Assembly (NCBI RefSeq): GCF_005239225.2
Contig: NC_133292.1
Location: forward strand, 5,800,985 to 5,864,984
Direction of reading: 5' to 3'
Origin: Populus alba
Lineage: Eukaryota > Streptophyta > Magnoliopsida > Malpighiales > Salicaceae
DNA: 64,000 nucleotides
Shown here: positions 48,840-60,094 of the stretch, piece after piece
Numbering within the stretch: the stretch's first letter is position 1
Layout: every line of letters starts with the position of its first letter
Position numbers and translations under genes: made by a program
Notes under the pieces: model-generated
The model's input: only the letters and a program-made list of their open reading frames with translations
What the model was told of the DNA's origin: nothing
Databases searched by the model: none

Positions 48840-51373
48840 ATGAGCAGAGGTGGGGACGGCAAGGTGGTGTGTGTCACCGGAGGGTCAGGATACATAGCTT
48901 CATGGTTAGTTAAGCTTTTGCTTCAACGTGGCTACACCATCAAAACCACTGTCCGTGACCCGAGTCAGTAACTCACTCTCTCTCGTTTTGAGCTCCATTT
49001 GGTCACGTTTATTTTTTCTGTATTATTTTGTTACAGATGATCCAAAGAAAACAGAACACCTGCTTGCACTTGACGGAGCTAAAGAAAGACTTCATTTGTT
49101 CAAGGCTAATTTATTGGAAGAAGGGGCTTTTGATCCTGTTGTTGATGGATGTGAAGGTGTTTTTCATACAGCTTCCCCTGTTTCTTTTTCACCTAATGAC
49201 GACCCACAGGTTCTTCCCTTGTATATGCTGCTGCCATTTATCATTTATCATCACTGATTCATCTGATTTGCCACCAATCTTAGCATCAAGTCTCGAGAAT
49301 CACATCAAACAACTCCTAGCGGGACACCCTGCCCCCTTGTTCAAACTAGGGTTTTTTTTTTTTTAATTAACCTCTCGATACCTGATATTTGTTACTGTTT
49401 TAAAACTACTGGTAGGAAGGGGAAAAAAAAGACAATCCAATAATTTTTTCTTTGTTACAGGTTGACCTAATTGATCCTGCCTTGAAAGGAACACTAAATG
49501 TTCTTAGATCATGTGCAAAAGTTCATTCTATCAGGAGAGTGGTTTTAACCTCTTCAAGCGCAGCATGTATATATAGTGGAAAACCTCTGAACCATGATGT
49601 GGTTATTGACGAGACCTGGCATTCAGATCCAGCTATTTGTAAGGAATTGAAGGTCTGTATTATTTGATGATATCTTAGGGTTTTCTTTTCCTTCTAGAGG
49701 AATTTTTTGTTGCATTATTTTCAAATTCCACATGGAGGACCCTTTGGGGCTTGCTCAGTAATCTAAAAACTAAATCTTTCATTCTTTCATCTTGTCTCCT
49801 GTATTGTTCTTCACCTATTATTTGCTAATGTGAATTTGTGTTCTTTCCCAGGCTTGGTATGCACTTTCAAAAACCTTAGCTGAGGAGGCTGCTTGGAATT
49901 TTGCAAAAGAGAACGCTACTGACTTGGTTACATTGCATCCATCATTTGTGATTGGCCCTCTTTTACAGCCAACTCTTAATTTAAGTGTGGAGATGATTCT
50001 CAACCTTGTCAATGGTAATGATCTTCAGCAACTTTTTGCTTGTATCTGAAGCATTTAATACTTTCTCCATCTAACATTAAAATCCTTATAGCAACCTTCC
50101 AGTATGGGAAAATCTAAATTGAAGGTCTCTACACCTCCAACTGATAGAGCAAGTTATCCCTCAGTTGTCATTTCACGATCTTTTGTTATGAGTATGAGTT
50201 GCTTTCTTGAGAAATTATCCCATGTGATCTTGTCATTTCATTACAAGTTCAATATAGATGTGCCAAAACATCACCCAACTAAGCTAAAATTCTCTTACCT
50301 ATAGGGTTGTGAATTGTGACAGATGCATTCAGTTTCCACCCAGAAGCATATTGTAGATCTTCTCCTGCAAATCACTTTAAAAATGATTAAATTATCAATT
50401 TATTGACTACCAAATTTTGAACCTGTCCTTAATAGCTGTTTACAGAACTTTCCCTTGAACTGTTAGTGTCCTTACTGGCTGCATGTTTTGTTTGGTTCTC
50501 ATGATGTAATCTGTTTTTGGTGCAGGTGCTGAGACATACCCAAATGAATATTATAGGTGCATCGATGTTAGAGATGTTGCAAATGCACACATACAAGCTT
50601 TTGAAATTCCTTCAGCTAGTGGCAGATATGGTTTGACAGCATATGCCACAACCTTTTCTGAGGTTCTGAAGATCATCCGTGAAAACTATCCTACTTTGCG
50701 CCTTCCTGAAAAGTGAGTCATTTATAGTGTTCAAATTGAACCATTTTCATGTTAATTTGGCCTTGTTGATGGATCCGGATGGTTGATATTTGATAGCCAA
50801 TGGGCTTGTAGATAAGATTTCACATTCAAGTCAGCTTGGGCGGGGAGGGGAATGCTACTTGTTAATAGTAATTCTGAAGTTATGCGACCAATTCAGATCA
50901 GCAGTTTAGATCAGTTATAAGAAATATGGGAAGAACCATCTTATGCTTTCCCTGTTTTAGAAACTAAACCATGAAAAGAACAAATATTAAAAATACAAGT
51001 ATATTTGAACATGAAAGTAGAGCCATTCCCTTCGAGGACAACCGGTAAAGTTGAAGGTAGAGCTACATTTTGAATACCAAAAATGTGTGATCACATGCAA
51101 ACCCTGTACCTTTTCTTCTGTATTGTAGTTGGATGGATATCCATTTTTTGTTTGTGCTGGCTTGTTTTCTAGAAGCAATTGCTTTGACCCTTCACAGAAC
51201 TTAGCACCAGTATATTGTTTTTCAACTGTTGCAGAAGTACAGAAAGCAAGTTCAAGCCATACCAGGTGTCCAAAGAGAAAGCAAAAACTTTGGGTATCAA
51301 CTTCACTCCACTTGATATGTCTCTCGTAGACACTATTGAGAGCTTGAAGGAGAAGGGCTTTCTCAAAATCTGA
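48840..51373 (+). CDS. SDR copy E: divergent CCR-like reductase
   Basis: Six exons, 48840-48963, 49037-49209, 49461-49652, 49852-50014, 50526-50712 and 51235-51373, give 325 residues with family phases 1,0,0,1,2. The N terminus is [20 protein letters not shown]. The NADP motif, [26 protein letters not shown] (catalytic Ser region) and AWYALSKT (Tyr and Lys) are present. Copies E and F share changes not seen in B or C: HPSFVIGP replaces [15 protein letters not shown] replaces DETWFSD, GRYGLTA replaces GRYCLVG, and the CADD motif opening exon 6 is replaced by STES. Catalytic residues are kept, so altered substrate preference is more likely than loss of activity, but this is inference. The poly(A) signal AATAAA lies at 51604-51609. 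Confidence 0.9.
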
Positions 51374-52599
51374 TTGAGGGTATATTTAACGGTATGGTGT
51401 TCCAGTAAATATACAGGTCCTCTCAGTTTCTGTCAAATTTAATTTTGACAGAGACTTGCTCATCTCAAGTGTTCTCTGTTTTGTTTTTGTAGACTGCGTG
51501 TGTTGGAGCGCACCATAAGTGCATTATTTTAGGCTTTTCTTAAAATATGATTTGTGATAGCACTATGTTTATATGAATTTAGGGAGCTCTTGTTGATTTC
51601 ATAAATAAAGCCTAGCTCATTTAGTAGCTTAGCAACTGAAACAACAGGGTAACTCGTCACTTTTTTCAGTGTTTGCCCTCAACAATCATTTTCCAGTTTC
51701 CAAAGCTGTGGAAAAGTGTATCTCAGTTATGCTGAAGATTTGAAAGGTTTTGATTGAATTTGATTAAAACCTGCTGTATATCTCAGATTTTTTTGGTTAA
51801 AACTTGAAACCCTCCTCTAGCAGATCTTCTGGGAAAAAAGCACATATTAAATAACTCTCCTCCTCCTCCTCCTCCTCCTGACAGTATCATAGTGAAAGTA
51901 TGTATATCTGAATATATTTTATGTGCATTCTGGGATATCTGAATATAAAATTATGTATAACTCGTAGGATTTTTGTTTTGAAGTCTTGTCAATGAGATGT
52001 CAGGACATCGTATTGGAAGTCTTGTAATGAATTTGCGCTGCTGATTCTGTGATGGAATAATCTTTGAACTCAATTCTTGTCTGTTCAGTCCTGCAAAATT
52101 TTTAACCTCAAGCAATGCTTCACAAATTGCTTGCAGGAGCTCCCACATAGTTGAATGGTGTTTGAATGGATTCTCTCTGGCGTCTAAATTCTCTCTTAAT
52201 CAGCTCTAGCGTCTAAATTCCAGCTCTGGCGTCTAAATTCCAGCTCTGGCGTCTAAAACAACATTTTCCAGTTCATATTATCTTTTTGGAAGTCTGAATT
52301 TTTGTTTTAAATTTTTTTATTATTGTTTTAAATTATTACTTTTTATTGTTTTAATGTGTTGATTTTAAAATTATTTTTTTAAAAAAAATATTATTTTAAT
52401 ATATTTTCAAATAAAAAATATTTTGAAAAGTCGTACTAAACATAATCCAAGCAAACTTTAAATTTTGTGTTAATTCCTCATATTTTGTCTTTGAAATTTA
52501 AATCTTAATTAGATTATTAACTTGTGTTACATTGTAGGTCGGGTCAAAAATTTCTTGAACATAAAATAAATATTTAGATATTATTAATTTTTTTTTCTA
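51374..52599. other. 3' UTR and downstream duplicated flank of copy E
   Basis: This matches the region after copy F (58537-59594) over most of its length, including a CTC trinucleotide tract (about 51855-51879). Four 'ctggcgtctaaattc'-type 16-bp tandem repeats lie near 52178-52258, and a reverse MITE fragment at about 52300-52440. Confidence 0.6.
52300..52440. repeat. AT-rich fold-back MITE fragment, reverse orientation
   Basis: Read on the minus strand it contains 'tattaaaataatatttttt' and 'atcaacacattaaaacaat', the core words of the fold-back MITE family found at 9649 and 11862. A partial copy also occurs at 59360-59440 after copy F, so the insertion predates the E/F duplication. Confidence 0.45.
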
Positions 52600-52857
52600 G
52601 TAAAAAAAATTAAATTGTGTTTGGGTTGACTTTGCATGTCTAAAGACAGTCTAAATGACATATGAAAACTTAATTTAACTAAAAAAAATTAGGAAGATAT
52701 ATTTTTTTAATATTAAAATAAAATATATTGAATTGATTTGGATAACTTAAGTTAACATATCAAATTCATAACTAGAGTTATGAGATTATAATAACTTTAT
52801 AGAAAGTAAATAAAATAAATTATAAAGTTTAATTTTCAATCAATTCAATATTAAAGG

Positions 52858-52888
<31 letters not shown>

Positions 52889-54060
52889 TAGAGACTTAAA
52901 AAAGCAACTTGAGTTAACCTATCAAACTCTCGATTTGGATTATAAGACCGATATAACCCTATAAAAGCAAATTGAAATAAATTAGAAATTTTAATTCTCA
53001 ATCAGACTAATGTTTAATTTCAAATTAAAAAAAAAAAAGAGTATAAAAAATGACTCAAAACAATCCATAAAACTCATAACTTAGATCATAAAACCAAGAT
53101 AACCTTATGAAAAAATAAAAAAAATAGTGTAATTTAATTTGAGTTAACCTGTTAAATTCGTGATTTTGATTATAAGACTGATATAACTTTATATAAAGCA
53201 AATTATATAAAAAAATTATAAAAATTAAATTCTCAAGCAACTCTGTCAAATCAAATATTAAATGATGAAATTTGTAAAATTTTTAATTAAAAATTGAACC
53301 AAGTCAACACAAATTAACTCGTTAAGCATTATTCTCGGGTCATGGGGTAAAAATAACCTAATAAGAAGCAAACCAAAACAAATGATGAAACCTAATTCCT
53401 AATCAAACACAATATTAAATGATAAGATTGGGGGGAAAAGAGTCAATTAAAAAAAATAAAAACAAATTGAGTCAATTAGGTTAACTCACCAAACATGTGA
53501 CATGGGTCATGAGATGGGGACAACCAAATAAAAAGCAAATTCAATGTTGAAGGATTGGTGATTCAGATCATGAAACCGAGATAACCTCTTAGAAAAAAAC
53601 AAAAACAAAACAACTTGATTTAACTAAGGTAAAAATACCAAAACCTACGACTTTGATCATTAGACTAAGATATCCCTATATAAAGCAAATTGAGATAGAT
53701 TATGAAACTCAGTTCCTAACTAATCCAATGTTGAATAATGAAATTGAAAAAAATATATAATTAAAAGATGACATAAAAAATGATCCAAGTAAACTCAAGT
53801 GAACCCATTAAGCAATATTCTTGAGTTATGAGACTGGAATAATCTAATAAAAACAAACAACACAAGCTTTGAAGCCTAATTCTCGATTAACTCAAAATTA
53901 AAAGATAAAATTGGAGGGGGAAAGCTAATTAAGAAAAAAAACATTGAGTTAACATATTAAATTTACGATCTATATCACGAGAATAAGATAACCTAATAAA
54001 ATAAATAAATTTAATATTAAAAGATAATTTAAAAAAAAAAAAAACTTTACAAATAAATAT
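52600..54060. repeat. Diverged satellite-like tandem array
   Basis: At least eight diverged units of roughly 110-170 bp repeat the same word order: 'gagttaacctnttaaa', 'gattatanganngatataac', 'ataaagcaaattnaaataaatta', 'ttaattctcaatcaa' and 'atattaaatgataaaatt', with n for varying bases. Composition is very AT-rich and no unit is coding. An (AT)n tract lies at about 52865-52889. From memory, similar units are widespread in Populus. Confidence 0.7.
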
Positions 54061-54744
54061 GATTTTGTAACTTTTCTTTTCCTTATGTTTAAGGTGGGAG
54101 TTTAGTCATCGGTCTGCAAGATGAAATCAGGAATTGATATGTCAAAACAACAACTCCTCAGGGTTTTGACATCTATATCATAATGAGTTGATCGTATAGC
54201 TAGCTGTATAACTTTATACGCATACTGAAAATAAATGAAGCATAATTTGCAGAATGTGTGTGTTTCAAGCTCATTTCTTGTCAGGTCAGGAGCTTAGTTT
54301 GCCTTGTTTGCCGTGATGAAGCGATTTTGCAACTCTATTATATTATGATTCGCGAAAACTTGTTTGTCCGAAGCAAATAAATAACCATCAAACACTAATA
54401 TGTTTTTTTATTCATTTTATAATAAATTCAAGTCTCAGCTCGGTCGGTTGGTGAGGCAGTGTCAAGCAATAGATCACTAGCGCGAGGGTGTTTTTTTTTT
54501 CTATTTTTTCGAAATTGTGATAAAAATAATAATAGACTAGATATTGTCCGTCATAATTTTTCAGAAAGACAAAACAAGGTCAAGCGCTATGTGCTTGTGG
54601 ACCAAGAGTTATGGCGGACCTTGTGCTGGCCTTTTCTCTTTATTTTGTTTTTTTTACTCCCCACGTAAAATTTACTGGATTCATTTATTTTTTAATTTTA
54701 ATATAGTTCTTAAATATTATTATAAATTTTTATTTCAGGTTAAA
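54061..54744. other. Spacer with a possible SINE-like head
   Basis: No gene is supported. 54436-54480 contains a tRNA-like A box (agctcggtcggttggtgagg), but no clear B box or tail follows, so a SINE call is weak. Confidence 0.35.
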
Positions 54745-55286
54745 TATTCTCAAAATCTCAATAACCATATAAACAGATTGGTCCAAGCATATAAACAGAC
54801 AAATATGTGCCATGCACGCAAGCCATCGCATTCTCCTTATCTCCTTTGACTGGTCCAAGCAACCATGGAGAGCAGGGGCGGATCTAGGGGAGGCAAGCAG
54901 GATCGGCCAGTAAAATATTTTAATTTTTTTATTATTTAGTATTTAAATATAGAATATATAGTATTTTTTATTTTAAATAAATTATTTTTTTAATAATATA
55001 ATTATTATGTTAATTTTGGCCTCCATTGTCAACTATTGGAAGCTCCGCCCCTGATGGGGAGGGTGATAGCTTGAACAAGCTTTGATTTTTCAATGCTGCT
55101 ATGTTATTTAATATTTAACCAGTCCACGAGAGTGACTGAAGAGAGAACCAAAAACAATAAATTATCGCTGACTGTTTGTTTATTTTGAAGATACAGAAAA
55201 GATGGGAGCTTCCGGGAAGATGGTCTCAGCCGTCGAAATGACGTGCTTGAAAATTAAACTCGTTGACTGCCTGCTCTCATCTAAGG
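54745..55286. repeat. Copied flank block P, right copy (partner 32431-32851)
   Basis: This is near-identical to the block upstream of SDR copy A over its left and right parts. It differs mainly by keeping the full hAT-like insertion (54873-55053). Confidence 0.8.
54873..55053. mobile_element. hAT-like MITE with CAGGGGCGGA termini
   Basis: The 181-bp element has perfect 10-bp terminal inverted repeats, CAGGGGCGGA at the left and TCCGCCCCTG at the right. It is flanked by an 8-bp duplication with one mismatch: atggagag (54865-54872) and atggggag (55054-55061). The same mismatch is present in the copy at 32.5 kb. It is non-autonomous. Confidence 0.75.
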
Positions 55287-55570
55287 ATAATGTGCATCCA
55301 AAAAAAGTATATTGTACAGATTTATCTAATGCTAAGCTGACATGATAAGAAAGAAAACAAAAAGAAATATATATATAATATATATAGAGAGAGAGAGAGA
55401 TCCTAACAGTTAAAATTAGCAAATTCATGTTCAGCATTACTTATATCTACATCTACGCTCTTTTTTCACTGGATTCTTACGAGTAGTTATCAAATTCAGT
55501 TTATACCTTGATACAAACCATAAATTATTTGTTTCTTTATTTATTTATTTAATAAAACTTGGATTTGCTT

Positions 55571-55680
55571 AATAATTATTTTCTTGCAAGTTGATATTTA
55601 TTATTGATAGTCGTTGGTTGTAGTGTCAGCAAGGATGGAGAGCTTTTCTTTAATATCAACTTGCAAGAAAAAAATATTAA
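55571..55680. repeat. Inverted repeat in the promoter of copy F
   Basis: The arm 55571-55598 (ending ttcttgcaagttgatatt) reappears inverted at 55652-55680, separated by about 53 bp, so transcripts or single strands could form a hairpin. The second arm and about 80 following bases have no counterpart upstream of copy E. Confidence 0.7.
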
Positions 55681-55934
55681 TAGGTGGAGTAAAACGTCAC
55701 AACATATCAAAGTTAATACAAACCATAAATCATTAAATAAATACATAATATTTATTATTGGACGCAGATAGAGCAGAGAGCGTCACCCTTTGTTTCTACC
55801 TGGTGTTTGGTCCACCAGCTTTACAAGAATACCTTGTAAGAGTATGTTCTAAAGTTTTGCTTCACCTATTAACATTCTACGAAGGAATAAGCTCTCTTGT
55901 CAGTTACCGGGCAGTCGCCACTGGCACAGAGAGG

Positions 55935-58536
55935 ATGAACAGAGGTGGGGACGGCAAGGTGGTGTGTGTCACGGGAGGGTCAGGTTACATAGCTTCATGG
56001 CTGGTTAAGCTTTTGCTTCAACGTGGCTACACTGTCAAAACCACTGTCCGTGACCCGAGTCAGTAACTCACTCTCTCTCCCTCCCCTTTTGAGCTCCATT
56101 TGGTCACGTTTCTTTTTTATGTACTCGTATTATTTTGTTACAGATGATCCAAAGAAAACAGAACACTTGCTTGCACTTGACGGAGCTAAAGAAAGACTTC
56201 ATTTGTTCAAGGCTAATTTATTGGAAGAAGGGGCTTTTGATCCTGTTGTTGATGGATGTGAAGGTGTTTTTCATACAGCTTCCCCTGTTTCTTTTTCACC
56301 CAATGTCGACCCACAGGTTCTTCCCTCGTATATGCTGCTGCCATTTATCATTTATCATCACTGATTCATCTGATTTGCCACCAATCTTAGCATCAAGTCT
56401 CGAGAATCACATCAAACAACTCCTAGCGGGACACCCTGCCCCCTTGTTCAACTAGGGTTTTTTTTTTTTAATTAACCTCTCGATACCTGATATTTGTTAC
56501 TGTTTTAAAACTACTGGTAGGAAGGGGAAAAAAAAGACAATCCAATAATTTTTTCTTTGTTACAGGTTGACCTAATTGATCCTGCCTTGAAAGGAACACT
56601 AAATGTTCTTAGATCATGTGCAAAAGTTCATTCTATCAGGAGAGTGGTTTTAACCTCTTCAAGCGCAGCATGTATATATAGTGGAAAACCTCTGAACCAT
56701 GATGTGGTTGTTGACGAGACCTGGCATTCAGATCCAGCTATTTGTAAGGAATTGAAGGTGTGTCTTATTTGATGATATCTTAGGGTTTTCTTTTCCTTCT
56801 AGAGGAATTTTTAGTTGCATTATTTTCAAATTCCACATGGAGGACCCTTTGGGGCTTGCTCAGTAAGCTAAAAACTAAATCTTTCATTCTTTCATCTTGT
56901 CTCCTGTATTGTTCTTCAACTATTATCTGCTAATGTGAATTTGTGTTCTTTCCCAGGCTTGGTATCCACTTTCAAAAACCTTAGCTGAGGAGGCTGCTTG
57001 GAATTTTGCAAAAGAGAATGCTACTGACTTGGTTACAGTGCATCCATCATTTGTGATTGGCCCTCTTTTACAGCCAACTCTTAATTTCAGTGTGGAGATG
57101 ATTCTCGACCTTGTCAATGGTAATGATCTCCAGCAACTTTTTGCTTGTATCTGAAGCATTTAATACTTTCTCCATCTAACATTAAAATCCTTGTAGCAAC
57201 CTTCCAGTATGGGAAAAATCTAAATTGAAGGTCTCTACACCTCCAACTGATAGAGCAAGTTATCCCTCAGTTGTCATTTCACGATCTTTTGTTATGAGTA
57301 TGAGTTGCTTTCTTGAGAAATTATCCCATGTGATCTTGTCATTCCATTGAGGCTTTACTGATTTGTGATAGTTGCATTTCATTACAAGTTCAATATAGAT
57401 GTGTGCCGCAACATCATCCCCTACTAAGCTAAAATTCTCTTAAATATAGGGTTTGTGAATTGTGACAGATGCATTCAGTTTCCACCCAGAAGCATATTGT
57501 ACATCTCCTGCAAATCACTTTAACAATGATTAAATTATCAATTTATTGACTACCAAATTTTGAACCTCTCCTTAATAGCTGTTTACAGAACTTTCCCTTG
57601 AACTGTTAGGTGTCCTTACTGGCTGCATGTTTTTGTTTGGTTCGCATGCTGTTAATCTGTTTTTGGTGCAGGAGCTGAGACATACCCAGATGGATATTAT
57701 ACGTGCATCGATGTTAGAGACGTTGCAAATGCACATATACAAGCTTTTGAAATTCCTTCAGCTAGTGGCAGATATGGTTTGACAGCAAATGTCATAACAT
57801 TTTCTGAGGTTCTGAAGGTCATCCGTGAAAACTATCCTACTTTGCGCCTTCCTGAAAAGTGAGTCATTTATAATGTTCAAATTGAACCATTTTCATGTTA
57901 ATTTGGCCTTGTTGATTGATCCGGATGGTTGATATTTGATAGCCAATGGGCTTGTAGATAAGATTTCACATTCAAGCCAGCTTGGGCGGGGAGGGGAATG
58001 CTACTTGTTAATAGTAATTCTGAAGTTATGCGACCAATTCAGATCAGCAGTTTTGATCAGTTATAAGAAATATGTGAAGAACCATCTTATGCTTTCCCTG
58101 TTTTAGAAACTAAACCATGAAAAAACAAATATAAAAAATACAAGTATGTTTTGAACATGAAAGTAGAGCCAGTCCCTTCGAGGACAACCGGTAAAGTTGA
58201 AAGGTAGAGCTACATTTTGAAAACAAAAATGTGTAATCACAAGCAAACCCTGTACCTTGTTTTCTGTATTGTAGTTCGGATGGATATCCTTTTTTCGCTC
58301 GTGCTGGCTTTGTTTTCTAGAAGCAATTGCTTTGACCCGTCACAGAACTTAGCACCTGTATATTGTTTTTCAACTGTTGCAGAAGTACAGAAAGCAAGTT
58401 CAAGCCATACCAGCCTTACCAGGTGTCCAAAGAGAAAGCAAAAACTTTGGGTATCAACTTCACTCCACTGGATTTGTCTCTCGTAGACACTATTGAGAGC
58501 TTGAAGGAGAAGGGCTTTCTCGAAAATCTGATTTGA
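55935..58536 (+). CDS. SDR copy F: divergent CCR-like reductase (twin of E)
   Basis: Six exons, 55935-56058, 56144-56316, 56566-56757, 56957-57119, 57672-57858 and 58383-58536, give 330 residues. It is almost identical to copy E in exons and introns. The same altered motifs occur ([19 protein letters not shown]); the YxxxK motif is WYPLSK, where E has WYALSK. In exon 6 a 9-bp tandem duplication gives PYQPYQ, and a one-base difference near the end converts the C terminus from GFLKI to GFLENLI, using a stop a few codons later. A frame upstream of 55935 stays open to 55758, but comparison with E places the start at 55935. The poly(A) signal is at 58759-58764. Proline in the active-site loop could affect activity; otherwise it is intact. 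Confidence 0.88.
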
Positions 58537-59594
58537 GGGTAATTTAACGGTATGGTTTGTTCCAGTAAATACACTGGTCCCTCAGTTTCAGTCAAATTTA
58601 ATTTTGACAGAGACTTGCTCATCTCAAGTGTTCTCCGTTTTGTTTATGTAGACTGCGTGTGTTGGAGCGGACCATAAGTGCATTATTTTAGGCTTTTCTT
58701 AAAATATGATTTATGATAGCACTCTGTTTATATGAATCTAGCTCTTGTTGATTTCATAAATAAAGCCCAGCTCATTAGAGTAGCTTAGCAACTGAAACAA
58801 CAGGGTAGCTCGTAACTTTTTTCAGTGTTTTCCCTCAACAATCATTTCTAGTTTCCAAAGCTGTGGAAAAGTGTATCTCAGTTATGCTGAAGATTTGAAA
58901 GGCTATGATTGAATTTGATTAAAACCTGCTGTACATCTCATATTTTTTTGGTTAAAACTTGAAACCCTCCTCTGGCAGATCTTCTGGGAAAAAAAGCACG
59001 TAGTAAATAAACTCTCCTCCTTCCTCCTCCTCCTCCTCCTTCCTGATAAGTATCGTAGTAAAAGATTATGTATATCTGAATATAGTTTATGTGCATTTCT
59101 GGATATCTGAATATAAAATAATGTATAACTTGTAGGATTTGCGTTTTGAAGTCTAATTCCTGTCAATGAGATGTCAGGACATCGTAAAGATTTGGAAGTC
59201 TTGTAATGAATTTCGCTGCTGATTATGTGATGGAATAATCTTAGAACTCAATTCTTTGTCTGTTCATTCATGAAATTTTTTTTAGCCTCTAGCAATGCTT
59301 CACAATTGCTTGCAGGAGCTCCCACAAACTTGAATGGTGTTTTGATTGGATTTCTCTCTTGATATCAAAAATATTTTTGAAAAAAAATTATATTATTTTA
59401 ATGCATTTTTAAATGAAAGATATTTTAAAAGGTATTGCTATCCCAATATTAAATATGATCTAAGCAAATTTCAACTATCATGTCAATTTTCTTAGATTTT
59501 TGTCTTTCAAATTTAGATCCTACTTAGATTATTAACATGTGTTGGATAAAAATTCTTGAACATAAATAAATATTTAAATATTATTAATGTTTGT
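58537..59594. other. 3' UTR and duplicated flank of copy F, up to the gap
   Basis: Parallel to 51374-52590 after copy E, including the CTC-type tract (about 59020-59041) and a partial reverse MITE. The parallel is still running when the gap begins, so the duplication border is probably inside the gap. Confidence 0.65.
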
Positions 59595-60094
59595 NNNNNN
59601 NNNNNNNNNNNNNNNNNNNNNNNNNNNNNNNNNNNNNNNNNNNNNNNNNNNNNNNNNNNNNNNNNNNNNNNNNNNNNNNNNNNNNNNNNNNNNNNNNNNN
59701 NNNNNNNNNNNNNNNNNNNNNNNNNNNNNNNNNNNNNNNNNNNNNNNNNNNNNNNNNNNNNNNNNNNNNNNNNNNNNNNNNNNNNNNNNNNNNNNNNNNN
59801 NNNNNNNNNNNNNNNNNNNNNNNNNNNNNNNNNNNNNNNNNNNNNNNNNNNNNNNNNNNNNNNNNNNNNNNNNNNNNNNNNNNNNNNNNNNNNNNNNNNN
59901 NNNNNNNNNNNNNNNNNNNNNNNNNNNNNNNNNNNNNNNNNNNNNNNNNNNNNNNNNNNNNNNNNNNNNNNNNNNNNNNNNNNNNNNNNNNNNNNNNNNN
60001 NNNNNNNNNNNNNNNNNNNNNNNNNNNNNNNNNNNNNNNNNNNNNNNNNNNNNNNNNNNNNNNNNNNNNNNNNNNNNNNNNNNNNNNNNNNNNN
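59595..60094. other. Assembly gap of exactly 500 N
   Basis: The run of N is exactly 500 bases, a conventional placeholder, so the true distance is unknown. Open frames drawn through it are meaningless. Confidence 0.99.

Noticed and set aside
54436..54480. Possible additional tRNA or SINE
   Set aside because: An A-box-like sequence is present, but no cloverleaf, no B box and no tail could be found.
55758..55934. Upstream in-frame extension of SDR copy F
   Set aside because: The frame is open, but comparison with copy E and the family N terminus places the start at 55935; the upstream text is leader or promoter DNA.
33077..58536. Annotation of the SDR array as lignin cinnamoyl-CoA reductases
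   Set aside because: The CCR signature NWYCYGK is replaced by WYMASK, WYHLSK, WYALSK or WYPLSK, so these belong to the CCR-like/PAR-like side of the family.
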